Assembly: GCF_963576675.1 (NCBI RefSeq)
Contig: NC_088918.1
Span: 43,433,501-43,497,500 of the forward strand
Length of the DNA stretch: 64,000 bases
Origin: Euphorbia lathyris
Lineage: Eukaryota > Streptophyta > Magnoliopsida > Malpighiales > Euphorbiaceae
Reading direction: 5' to 3'
The translations under genes were made by a program, and so were the position numbers. Every line of letters begins with the position of its first letter. Positions within the stretch are counted from its first letter, which is position 1. Below, piece after piece: positions 11,997 to 21,887 of the stretch. Below the pieces are notes generated by a model. That model was not told the origin of the DNA. It saw only the letters and a list, made by a program, of their open reading frames with translations, and did no database searches.

Positions 11997-14207
11997 TTGT
12001 CTAACCCACCAGTGCTGAAACCGCCTAAACTAGGAAAACCTCTTCTCCTCTATGTGGCGATCGAAGAGCGATCTATTGGGGCAATGCTGGCCCAAGAAGG
12101 GGACACCGGTGTGGAGCACACGGTATATTATCTGAGTAAGAAGTTCCTGGAGTACGAGCTTAAGTATAACATGATCGAAAAGACGTGCGTGGCAGTAGTA
12201 TGGCTAACAAAGAAACTACGGCACTATTTTCAATCTTACAAAGTGATCATTATTTCTCGGATGGACCCCGTGAAGTATCTGTACCGAACTCCGTCTTTGA
12301 CAGGGAAGTTAGCCCGATGGTTACTACTTTTATCTGAGTTTGACATTGAATATGTAACGAAGAAGGTTATCAAAGGGAGGGCTGTGGCAGAGTTTCTGGC
12401 CAACCAGCCTCTGAATGCAGAAGAGGAAGAGATAAATTATGATTTCCCCGACGAGCACTTAAACGCAATTGAAGTTATACCATGGAAAATGTTCTTCGAC
12501 GGAGCAGTTAATTCGAATGGAGCCGGAGTTGAAGTACTACTTATTTCACCAGAGGGAGAAAGAATCCCGATGGCCAAGAAGTTGTCATTCCCTCTTACCA
12601 ATAATATGGCCGAATATGAAGCGTGCATTTATGGCTTAGAGTCATTAGCAGCACTGGGAGCATCATATGTCGAAATTTGGGGTGACTCCAAGTTGATCAT
12701 CGAACAGGCACAAGGAAACTGGGAAGTGAGGGAAGAAAGGCTACGTCCATATCTAGATCAGCTAGAAGGGTTGGCACAAAGATTCAAGGAGTGTCGTTTT
12801 TATCACATTCCTCGAGCGCAGAACCAGGCGGCGGATGCTTTGGCCACTTTGGTGTCAGTTTGGGACAACCCCCGGAACCTTGCCTCGAAACCATTGGTAT
12901 TGAGGAGATCTCACAAACCATGCTACGAGGACGTAATGCTGTTATGGGCAGATGAAAAACCGTGGTATTTCGATATCGTGAACTTCATGAAGCATGGAAC
13001 ATATCCGGCAGAGTCAGAACCGAGGGATCAAGCTGTGATTAGAAGGTTAGCTCGGCAGTTCGTCATCCACAACGACTTACTTTACAAAAGGCACATCGAT
13101 GGGTTACAACTAAGGTGCTTGGATGCGGGAGAAGCCCGCGAGGCAATGGAATCAGTACATTCAGGAATTTGCGGGGCCCATATGGGAGGAGCAGTGTTAG
13201 CCAAGAAAATCACCAGACAAGGCTTCTATTGGCTCACCATTGAAAGAGATTGTAGCGAGTATGCGAAGAAATGCCACGATTGTCAAATCCACGGCGATTG
13301 TAGTCATCTTCCAGCCATGGAATTACATGTGTTAGCACCTATTTGGCCATTCGCGGCTTGGGGCGTTGACATCATTGGTGAGGTAAGGCCTAATGCTTCG
13401 AACGGGCACAAGTTTATTGCAGTCGCCATCGATTATTTCACCAAGTGGGTAGAGGCAGAGTCGTTTAGCAAATTGGGATCCAAGCAGATGAGAAAGTTCA
13501 TTGAGAAACACTTGGTCACCAGGTTCGGAGTGCCTCATCACATGATCACGGATAATGGGGTCCAGTTTCAGGGGGAAGTAAGAAGTCTCTTCCGAGAATA
13601 TGGCATTGAACATCAAAGATCTTCTCCGTACCGTCCACAAGCTAATGGGGCAGTAGAAGCATCTAATAAGAATCTTAAGAGGATTCTCGTAAAAACGGTG
13701 GAATCACATCGGAATTGGCATGAGCAGCTCCCACTCGCATTATGGGCTTATAGCACGACAGTCAGAACCTCGACTGGGGCAACGCCATTCTCCTTGGTAT
13801 ACGGAACAGAAGCAGTCCTGCCGATTGAGATCGAAAAGCGATCGTTGAGAATCGCAGTGGAAGCAGAAATCCCCGAGACGGAATGGGTGAAGAGGCGATG
13901 TGAGCAGTTGGCTTTAGTTGACGAGAAAAGGATGGAAGCCCTTTACCATGTACAGTTATATCAAAGAAGGATGGCTCGAGCTTTCAATAAAAAGGTCAAG
14001 ACCAGTCCTATCAAAGAAGGAGATTTGGTGCTGAAACAGATTCGTGTGACGCACACCGACCCTAGGGGCAAGTTTAAACCTAACTGGGAAGGGCCATTCA
14101 TCGTGAAGAAGATACTAAGCAAAGGAGCGGTGAAGTTAACTACCATGGACGGCATGGAATTCTCCGAACCTACCAACCTGGATAGGCTTAAGAAATACTT
14201 TTCGTAA
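11997..14207 (+). pseudogene. pol: Tat1 RNase H, second RNase H and integrase
   Basis: A 736-codon frame in register with the preceding ORF, so it is the C-terminal half of one polyprotein. The first RNase H (to about 12420) has LYVAIEERS where the catalytic Asp is expected, so it looks inactive. The second (about 12481-12870) keeps the acidic set FFDGAVN, MAEYEA, WGDSKL and QAADALA. A dual RNase H is diagnostic of Tat. Integrase follows with an HHCC finger (H..H..CHDC, about 13159-13290) and the D, D, E core (WGVDIIGE, ITDNGVQF, ANGAVEASN). The C-terminus has a GPFIV-type tail and no chromodomain. No nonsense codon occurs inside this part. Confidence 0.93.
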
Positions 14208-14764
14208 GAAAAAAAAAAAGAAAGAAAAATTCCCGATAGGTTGAAAACCCGCAAAGGGCGGCCTATGCAACAATAAGGGACATCCTAGTGGGTGAAAACC
14301 CGAAAGGGCACTCATTTGAAAATTCCGGGATAGTAAAAGGAGAGGAGAAAAATCGCCGGGATCCGAAAACCGAAAGGCGGGTCCTGGTAACAGTAGTTAC
14401 AACTTGAGCAATTACAAAAACAATGTATAAGAGGCTAAGTATTTCTATTGTTTGTAAATAAATAAAGGCATGAATATATTTGACGAGAATGATTGGAATC
14501 ATCATAATCTACTGAATGCACCGTAATATGAATCATGAGTTATACATTTCCTACCTTACTTTTCACAATAAAAAAGCCTACCTGCTATCCACCCCACTCC
14601 CTATACATCAGCTATACATCGGGGTAACTCTAACGAAAACTACAAAGCAATACATAATAAGCCTAATATGGAGGGAAGTCCCAGTAGGCCTCAGACCCCC
14701 TCAAATGCGATGCCCGCTCCGCAGATAAGGTCTCCTCGGTAACTCAGAGCCTCTCCTCAGCAAC
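14208..14764 (+). other. Start of Tat1 3' region: three stem-loops, then non-coding
   Basis: Noncoding DNA between the integrase stop and the end of the antisense gene. An A-rich run is followed by three similar stem-loop modules at 14235-14266, 14286-14316 and 14356-14387, described separately. From about 14390 to 14764 I see nothing recognisable; small open frames there lack support. Confidence 0.6.
14235..14387 (+). ncRNA. Three tandem stem-loops with a common fold in Tat1 3' UTR
   Basis: Each module has an outer stem, an unpaired GAAAA, an inner hairpin built from CCCGAAAGGG (CCCGCAAAGGG in module 1, CCGAAAGG in module 3), a single C and the closing stem strand. Outer stems are 7 bp (14236-14242 with 14260-14266), 7 bp (14287-14293 with 14310-14316) and 9 bp (14356-14364 with 14379-14387), counting G-U pairs. 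The stem sequences differ between modules while pairing is kept, which is the pattern expected of a selected RNA fold. They start about 28 bp after the pol stop, in the sense transcript. Function is unknown; this is not a recognised RNA family to me. GGG(T)GAAAACCC could form a competing hairpin. Confidence 0.6.
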
Positions 14765-16912
14765 TCATGCTCTCTCCTCGGCAGCGAGGTGTCCTGTGGT
14801 CTCAACATGCACCCTCTCCTCGGCAGCGAGGCGTCCAATCGTCTCATCACGCGCCCTCTCCTCAACGACAAGACGTCCAGCAGTCTCCCTCCGCATCACC
14901 TCCGACCAGTGGTCTTTCCGCTCTTGGTACACCTGGCCAACCCTGGCATCGGCCTCCCGCACCGACTCACTCCGTCTCCGCTCATGGGCGTGAAGATCGC
15001 TCTAAAAAAGAAAAAGAAAAAAAAGAAGAAAAACAGATGTGAAAAAAAAAAAAAAAACGAAGCAGCATAGGCAAGAACAGAAATCATACATACATGCATG
15101 CATTCCACTACACTAAAATAAAGTAAGGATACATACCAGGTGATCGGCACAGCGCAAGCTGAGGCGGTCTCGGAGGTAACCGGATAGTCCCACATAATCT
15201 GTACAAGTCTCTCTCGTAGTCTGTGAAGCGTCGAGAGGGTCAAATGGCACCCTCGATGTGAAGACAGGAGGAGCCATCTCAACACCAGCGTAGGCTACCC
15301 AGGACTCGTCATAACAAATGGTCGCAAAATCCCTCCCAAAGTCCGGGACGGGCACACCTAAAGAGGACCTCTCCGGTCGGGCAGCGCTGGAGGACTCGCC
15401 AACGTAGTAAGGCGGCTCGCTCGCGGATGTCTGAGCTCGAGCACCGTCAAAGAAGTCCGACAGATGAGCGCTCCTCTAGGACCCCTCCTGCAAATAAAAA
15501 CACAATAAATACCGCTAACTATTTCATGAATAAAGGTAAATAGGCTGAACCACTCACCGGGACCTCCTCCTGACCAAAGACTGCCGCGACAGCCTCCCAC
15601 GAAAATACGTCGGCCACGGGATCCACCTCCATCGCCGCCACTGGGACATCCCTCGTGCTCAACAGAGTCGATAGGTAAAGATCACGGCCCCCGGCATGAA
15701 CCCACACCTCTCTACCGACGAACCGACGGGTCAAGTCCTGACGGATGACCGACAAGGGCATGGTCCGCACCGCGAACATGGAAATGGGAATCTCGCCGGG
15801 TGACTAGTGTGCGTCCCTAATCCCGGTGATGCCCCGGTCGCCCAAATACCAAGCCCGCACGCAGGGGCCAGTGAGCACGCACTGCTGCTCCTGGATCAAA
15901 GTCACGTATATGTAGTCGGGACCGAAGTCAAGGTCGTCCCACCTGAATTTGATCTGAAAATACAAAAGGGGGGGTCAGGTCAGATCAAACAAGAATCTAG
16001 CGCGACTAGAAGATATCTACCTGTCCCAAGGTCCGCGAGTCAACCCAGTGTAGGAGCCGCGCCACCGTCCGTCTCTTCTCTACGCCTAGGTCAAACTCTC
16101 TCCACCGAGTCATGAGAGGGAGCCTCGGTACTCGTGGTCGAGGCCGAGACTGGATAGGAAGAATCCGCCTCTCGTACGCCCAAACCTGCGGTAAAAACAA
16201 GGGTCATGAACGTAAAAGCGCGAAGGAGATAAAATGGGCGAGTCAAGGATGCGTCACGTACCAGTAGGGCAAATGTGTAACCACCGAAGTCCTTGCACTT
16301 CCGGCAAGTCAAATCCAAAAACTTATATAAGAAGGCTAGGCCCGCCCCCGCCCAATCATAAGACGCTGCCGCATCCAAATCACTGAGAGCCTTAATAAGA
16401 CCATCGTGTACCTTTCCGCTCTTGGTGCGGAAAATCGTCTCACTCAGGGTATACACTAGGAAACTACGAACTGCCAAGTCAGCATCGTCCGTCTCGCAAA
16501 AATCCCGGCGACTCAAAAGACTCGCAGTAGAAACAAACTTCGCTGGAGAAGATCTGGCGCCTGGGTGAACTCCCGACCCAATCAAAGCAGCTAGTCTAGC
16601 GAGGTCGACCCGCGGTCGCATCATATCAAAGCAAAAGGGAACTGGAGTGCTACTCCCCCGCAGCCCTATCAACAAAGAGAAGTCTCTGGGCGAGATAGTC
16701 ATCTCCCCAAAAGAAAGGTGGAAGGTGTGGGTCGAGTCAACCCACCGCTCACACAAGGCACGCAGGCCAAAACGATCGCACACCCCGTTGGTGCAGGGCA
16801 ACGCTGAAATAAAGGGCTCGAAGCCCAACTTACGCACACGGGCTCTCGCCGCGGCGCCTAGCATAGCATACCACGTATGGATCTCGGCCGTAGTCCCGGA
16901 AATCTCGATGAA

Positions 16913-17550
16913 CTAGAAAGAACAAGACAGAAAAATTTAAATGTGATTCCTAAGCGTACGTTTGATGAAAACACGTTAGGACTAGTTATTCTTTCAGTCG
17001 GAGTCTAACCTAGAGACATCTGGTCAATTCGGACCAACTTTCTGTAAAAATCTCTCCTTTAGGGTCGTTTATGTAAGGTTTAGTTAATTCTTTATTCTTT
17101 AATCCACTCTCGTCCGCATTGACAAGGAGCATTAATTAAGTTTTTCCTATTCACGTGCACTATTCACGTTTTACTATTCACGTTTTCACTATTCACGTCC
17201 ATTAGTTAAGTTTTCACTATTCACGTTTTACTATTCACGTGCACTATTCACGTTTTCACTATTCACGTGCCCTATTCACATTTTTACTATTCACGTGCAC
17301 TATTCACGTTTTTACTATTCACATTGTCTTTACTGTTAGCATGCATAAATTCGTAGTCTTACTATTCACATGCATATAGCGCGCATTCTTACACAGAAAT
17401 AAACAAGTGTTACTTGTAAGTAAAGAAATTCACGCTTTCTAGCTAAAGTCCTCTAAGGCAATCTAAAGGTTAGCATGCAAATCATGTTCGGATAGGAACA
17501 CTAAAGCCTAGAATTTGAATCAAATAACGAAAAAGTGAGAAAGTACTTAC
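16913..17550 (-). other. Intron 1 of the antisense PMD gene, holding a TATTCACGT array
   Basis: The intron runs from donor GTAAGT (17550) to an acceptor in CTTTCTAG (16913). It contains about a dozen copies of a 13-15 bp unit built on ACTATTCACGT between about 17149 and 17325. Four of these extend to CACGTG, the G-box core. The rest is AT-rich with no coding signal. Confidence 0.65.
17149..17325. repeat. 13-15 bp TATTCACGT tandem array
   Basis: Twelve close copies of TATTCAC(G/A) alternate with spacers such as GTTTTAC, GTTTTCAC and GTGCAC. CACGTG palindromes recur at about 17154, 17236, 17264 and 17294. The array lies inside intron 1 of the antisense gene and in the 3' region of Tat1. It could bind bZIP or bHLH factors, but that is inference from the G-box core only. 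Confidence 0.8.
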
Positions 17551-17745
17551 CTCGTTGCAGCGTGTCCGGCTCAGATGTGTCTCAGGATCGTGGAAAGGGT
17601 CCACTCTATCCGGGTTCACGTAAATCTCCTCCATGCCTCTCGTGCCATCGCATTCATCCAAATCCATCCCGAGAATAATCCAAATCAAAATCTAGAGAGA
17701 GAAAGAAGAGAGAGAAGGTGTGGGGTTGAAATGAAACCCCACCAC

Positions 17746-17754
17746 CTTATATAG
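17746..17754 (-). promoter_or_regulatory. TATA box of the antisense PMD gene
   Basis: The minus strand reads CTATATAAGG at 17755-17746, about 80 bp upstream of the ATG at 17667. That spacing would give a 5' leader of roughly 50 bases. It suggests the captured gene kept its own promoter and does not depend on LTR transcription, which runs the other way. Confidence 0.6.
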
Positions 17755-17755
17755 G

Positions 17756-18099
17756 AAGAGGGAATGGCATTCCCGTAAATACTGAAAAAGGTACGATGTG
17801 ATATAAAGGTAAAAAGTAAATAATTAATTATCGGGTGTACAGACCTCCGATTTGCAGTCCGTTTCAGCCTGCATTTCTCCCAGACAGCAACCGATATTGT
17901 TAAGATATGAACTCTAGACAACAGCCAATTTCTACAGAACAGTGACACCAGTCAAAATACAGACGACAGTCAACAGAAAAATAATCGTTAGTCTATATCA
18001 TTCCAGACTAAAACACGTTCCCATTAAACCTCCGAGACGCTAGCTCCAGTGAGAAAATACAGACAACAGTGTTGTAGAAGAATTCAGAGACAATCCTCG
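17756..18099. other. Tat1 3' region upstream of the antisense gene, no gene seen
   Basis: This stretch lies between the antisense TATA box and the 39-bp array. The words CAGACGACAGT and CAGACAACAGT recur near 17950 and 18058. Nothing else is recognisable. Confidence 0.4.
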
Positions 18100-18875
18100 C
18101 TTTTGAGCCATCTTACTCACGGTCGCAGACCGGAATTGCTTTTGAGCCATTTTTACCCGCGGTCGTGGACCAGGGTCGCTTTTGAGCCTTTTTACTCACG
18201 GTCGCAGACCGGAGTTGCTTTTGAGCCATTTTACCCGCGGTCGTGGACCAGGGTCGCTTTTGAGCCATCTGACTCACGGTCGCAGATCGGAGTTGCTTTT
18301 GAGCCTTTTTACCCGCGGTCGTTGACCAGGGTTGCTTTTGAGCCATCTTACTCACGGTCGCAGATCGGAGTTGCTTTTGAGCCGTTGTACCCCGCGATCG
18401 TGGACCAGGGTCACTTTTGAGCCATCTTACTCACGGTCGTAGACCGGAGTTGCTTTTGAGCCATTTTACCCGCGGTCGTGGACCAGGGTTGCTTTTGAGC
18501 CATCTTACTCACGGTCGCAGACCGGAGTTGCTTTTGAGCCGTTGTACCCGCGGTCGTGGACCAGGGTCGCTTTTGAGCCATCTTACCCACGGTCGTAGAC
18601 CGGAGTTGCTTTTGAGCCATTTTACCCGCGGTCGTGGACCAGGGTTGCTTTTGAGCCATCTTACTCACGGTCGCAGACTGGAGTTGCTTTTGAGCCGTTG
18701 TACCCGCGGTCGTGGACCAGGGTCGCTTTTGAGCCATCTTACCCACGGTCGTAGACCAGAGTTGCTTTTGAGCCATTTTACCCCGGTCGTAGGCCGAAAT
18801 CGCTTTTGAGCCCTCTTACTCACGGTCGTGCATCGAAATTGCTTTTGAGCCATTCCTACCCATAGTCAACGTACG
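18100..18875. repeat. 39-bp satellite-like tandem array, 20 units, with 4-unit higher order
   Basis: Twenty units begin with CTTTTGAGCC at 39-40 bp spacing. A-type units (CTTACTCACGGTCGCAGACC) alternate with B-type units (TTACCCGCGGTCGTGGACC). From 18413 a four-unit block of about 156-157 bp repeats (18413, 18569, 18726). Long open frames on both strands here are by-products of a unit length divisible by three. Macas and colleagues described such arrays in Tat/Ogre 3' regions as a source of new satellites, which fits this position just before the LTR. Confidence 0.93.
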
Positions 18876-19080
18876 CTAGATTCCGAGAGAAAAACATCCA
18901 CCGACGGCCGATTCAGAGGCAAGGCTGGAGAGAATTGGAAAACGACACCGGAACGCGCAGCACGAAGGTCAGGTATTCTCCCTTCTACTCTTTACGTGAC
19001 TTTTACTTTTTATATGTTTTACATTGCATGTGTTGCGTTAGCAAAAAACGTTTTCAAAACACACACATCACTGTCAAAAT
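18876..19080. other. Spacer between satellite array and Tat1 LTR
   Basis: Unique-looking noncoding DNA leading to the polypurine tract. I see no feature in it. Confidence 0.4.
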
Positions 19081-19097
19081 AGCAAAGTAGGGGCAAC
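19081..19097 (+). other. Polypurine tract of Tat1
   Basis: AGCAAAGTAGGGGCAAC directly precedes the LTR start TGTAGACACCGAGTC at 19098. A G-rich purine run in this position primes plus-strand synthesis. Confidence 0.7.
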
Positions 19098-19562
19098 TGT
19101 AGACACCGAGTCGGAGGACCTGTGACGAAAACCTGAAAACAAGACGGTTGAAGCGGTTGATTCCGAAAGTTTTGAAAAAAAAAACAAAAAAAAATAATAA
19201 GTACATAATAAGGAAGAAAAAGTTACGGCGGGTCGCTGTTGTCGATCGGATGGCTCGCGAGTGCTTAGCGGCAGCCGATGGGCGTTCGACGACAGTCGGA
19301 CGCCCGCTTGACAGCACGGGGCACGCGCTCGACGTCCGTCGGACGCACGCGTCCAACCGCGAATGACGCGCGCTCGACGTCCGAGCGATGCACGAGTCCG
19401 GTGGTGCGGAGCGCGCACTCGTCGGCCACGGGGCGTGCGCGCCCGGCAGCGCGTAACGCGCGTTCGGCGGCCGCAATGCGTGGGCGCCCGGCGGTGCGGA
19501 ACGCGCGCTCGACGACCACGGGACGTGCGCGCCCGACGGCGCGAGATGCGCCTCGGCGGCCG

Positions 19563-19836
19563 TTGGGCGAGCGCCCAACAATGTTGGGCGAACGCCCGAC
19601 GATCGTTGGGCGAACGCCCAACGGTGGTTGGGCGCGCGCCCAACGATTGTTGGGCGCTCGCCCAACGCTGTTGGGCGATCGCCCAACAATTGTTGGGCAG
19701 CCGCCCAACAAATGTTGGGCGGCCGCCCAACAATGTTGGGCGATAGCCCAACGGAAGGTTGGGCGGCCGCCCAACATGCCTTGGGCGGCCACCCAACCCT
19801 CTTGGGCGACGCCCGATTTTACTCGGGCGTCGCCCA
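19563..19836. promoter_or_regulatory. Array of 13 phased palindromes upstream of the Tat1 TATA box
   Basis: Thirteen copies of a palindrome of form TTGGGCGNNCGCCCAA, with small variants, have centres near 19570, 19591, 19613, 19635, 19657, 19678, 19700, 19721, 19743, 19766, 19788, 19809 and 19829. Spacing is 20-23 bp, mostly 21-22, about two helical turns, so all sites face the same side of DNA. The array ends 22 bp before TATAAAA. Central dinucleotides vary while the arms are kept. A dimeric protein-binding enhancer or a silencing target are both possible. Confidence 0.85.
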
Positions 19837-19858
19837 TTCTTCCGGGGATCCGTTTTCC

Positions 19859-19865
19859 TATAAAA
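19859..19865 (+). promoter_or_regulatory. TATA box of the Tat1 LTR
   Basis: CCTATAAAAGGC is a near-consensus plant TATA box just after the palindrome array, in the right position for LTR transcription of the plus strand. Confidence 0.75.
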
Positions 19866-20657
19866 GGCACGGATCCCCATGCATTTGAGGAGGGGGGAGC
19901 TTCTTTTGGAAGGATTTTCTCACTCTAGACATTTTTAGAGAGAGAATTTATTTTTTGGGAAAAAACATTTTTTTTCCTAAAAATTTCAAATTTCCTAAAA
20001 GTTAAAATTTTATCAAAAACATCGGGAAGCACGATTCGTGGAATCAATCGACGTCAACCGTCAATACCGAACTTAAGGTATTATCCGAGGACTAGACTCT
20101 TTTATATTATTTTATTTAATTTATTTCCTTCTTCTATTTATTTTTATGTTACGTTTTTATTTATTTAGTTATCCATTTATTTTATCACTTTTTATTTAAT
20201 TTTGGGTATTTATTTAATTTTAATCTCGTGTTGAATAAACTTGGGTTTTGTTTTAAAATAAAAAAAAACCTCGTTTTGATATCCCAATACGAACCGTGAT
20301 CCGATAAAGAGGTAGTTCGGGGATTGAAAACGTTGTAATTATAAGTTTTTTAATTTAAAGAAATTTCCAAATAATATTTTAAAATAAAAACGTCGTTTTA
20401 GGAACTTCCGTTATTGACTATGACTCATTTTTGGTAGTTCGGAAATCCAAAACGATTGAATTAGACTTAATTTAAAGCTTTTGAATAAATCTGGAAACAA
20501 TTGGAGTGCTGCTGTAACTTTCCATTTCTGTCAGTAATTGCTGTTTACCGACGGATTTTCCGTCGGTAAATCTGCTGGAATGTAAAGAATGCTGTTTTGG
20601 TCCCTGTTTCTTAACTTTTAAGCTTTTGGTCCTTGGTATATATATGTATATTTATGT

Positions 20658-20662
20658 AATAT
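20658..20662. repeat. Target duplication of Tat2 (left copy)
   Basis: AATAT here is repeated at 26516-26520 on the other side of Tat2. A 5-bp duplication is expected for Ty3/gypsy integration. Confidence 0.88.
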
Positions 20663-21138
20663 TGATAACACTGGATAAATTTCCAATCAGATCACGTCCC
20701 TGTGAGGCGCCGTTGGGATCGGCCGGGGACACTCCGATGCCAAAGTCAGTAACAAATATGGAGAATAAACTGTATGGACAAAGCTTAGCGAAGAGTAAGA
20801 ATATATATACCTCGATAGCCTAGACGTAGGCTATTTATAGTTTGATGGATTTGTAACTTCTAGGTAACTAGAGAGTCTCCATTAATGCTCATTTAATGGC
20901 GATTACAAGTTACTCTTAACCTGGCGGGTTAAGACTATTAATGATTCATTTAATGATCATTATGGCCGAGTTGACGGTTAGCCGTTACTTAGGTAAATGG
21001 AGAGATTCGCCATAGAGATCCGCCAGCGGATCTCTTAGAGCTAACCCAGGGGGATCCTCCGGGCGGCTTCCTATGCCACGTGGCATACTTGAGGCGATTA
21101 TCTCTTTTGGTCCTTGCGATAATATCCCGATGTTATCA
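20663..21138 (-). repeat. 3' LTR of Tat2
   Basis: The 476-bp LTR is bounded by TGATAACA and TGTTATCA. On the minus strand CTATAAATAG (plus about 20829-20838) is a likely TATA box. It differs from the other LTR by one A/G and one T/C change. Confidence 0.95.
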
Positions 21139-21887
21139 GAAGCCCCCTCAAAAGGCTTTTAAAGTCCTTCAGGGCTTTTGGACTTCTGCGTGCCGTTCTA
21201 TGCTTCTGTGAGCATTTTGTTCGATGTTCTTTTATGGCCGGCACGTATAGTGACATCATAATTGTGACGGATGATTTGATTTCGTCTGTTCGTTAGATTT
21301 TGTCCCTTAGGTGGTATCTTTACTGGTGGCGAATCTATGAATGTGGAGGAGGACCCTCAAGTAGTGAGGGCGAAGAAGAAAGGGGATAACCCTATTTTTC
21401 CGCTTTTACTTAAAGATTGGAGTAGGTGGCCAGCCATACTCCATTATATGAACCTTTGTGAAGGTTTTGAAGCTGTTCTATTCCTTCTTGGAGGAAGTAA
21501 AGCTGCCCAGGGGTTCAATTTGTTACCTATCTTTGAGGTGAAATGATCCGCCCGCAGGACTTATAAATCCTTCTCTGGGAAGGATATGAGAGTGTAGAGA
21601 CCTTGCGTCCAAGGATCGTTTTAACTCTATCGGTGACCATGATCCGCCTAGTGTCGGATCTATTGTGAATGTAGAGAACTCGGGATGTTCTCTTTGTAAC
21701 ATACTGAAATTGCAACAGTAAAGGATATAAAGTTGATCAACCATGTTTATTAATGGAAAAGACACATTATTACAGCGAATAGGTCTTTTATAAAGGAGCT
21801 TCATTTGATAACCGTTTAACAAGAAAACCCACATGGGAAAAAAAGCTTGCTAAAGGAAAAAAGAGTACTCAAGACCGTGAGCGTGCT
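21139..21887 (-). other. Polypurine tract and 3' noncoding region of Tat2
   Basis: On the minus strand TTTTGAGGGGGCTTC precedes the LTR at 21138 and is the polypurine tract. The remaining 0.7 kb to the integrase stop shows no gene; small frames at 21337-21546 and 21523-21834 have no recognisable motif. Confidence 0.6.

Larger units (their letters stand above)
14765..17667 (-). pseudogene. Antisense six-exon plant mobile domain (MAIN-like) gene inside Tat1
   Basis: Minus-strand exons, all joined in phase 0 at GT-AG borders: 17667-17551, 16912-16262, 16185-16021, 15953-15558, 15487-15137 and 15001-14765. Donors include GAG|GTAAGT and CTG|GTACGT; acceptors are pyrimidine-rich, such as TTTTCAG. 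Exon 2 carries the plant mobile domain hallmark (LCERWVDSTHTFHLSFGEMT, then a GLRG turn), exon 3 continues it (MTRWREFDLGVEKRRTVARL), and exon 6 encodes a charged, repetitive, probably coiled-coil tail. Two in-frame TAG codons (15804-15806 and 15476-15478) break it, giving about 636 residues otherwise. Host MAIN/MAIL proteins act in the nucleus on gene and TE silencing. Antisense extra ORFs and PMD capture in Tat elements are reported, so this is probably a captured host gene. The role here is inference. Confidence 0.8.
19098..20662 (+). repeat. Tat1 3' LTR, left part (U3, TATA, R/U5)
   Basis: Starts TGTAGACACC, contains a GC-rich U3 (19230-19560), a palindrome array (19563-19836) and a TATA box (19859-19865), then an AT-rich R/U5. 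At 20663 Tat2 interrupts it, and the LTR resumes after the AATAT duplication at 26521. The whole LTR would be about 2975 bp, large but normal for this lineage. The long open frames over 19054-19928 on both strands follow from the palindromes and are not genes. Confidence 0.82.

Noticed and set aside
14767..15070. Plus-strand frames of 65-93 codons
   Set aside because: They mirror exon 6 of the antisense PMD gene, whose heptad-like charged repeat keeps the other strand open.
18049..18853. Long open frames on both strands, with repeated MAQKQLWSTT-like or LLSHLTHGRR-like words
   Set aside because: They follow from a 39-bp tandem repeat whose length is a multiple of three; both strands are open and no known motif is present.
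18100..18875. CRISPR-like regular repeats
   Set aside because: Repeats are head-to-tail without unique spacers, in a plant retroelement; this is a satellite-type array.
19054..19928. Overlapping ORFs of 200-270 codons in several frames
   Set aside because: They lie in the GC-rich, palindromic LTR of Tat1, where stop codons are rare on both strands by composition.
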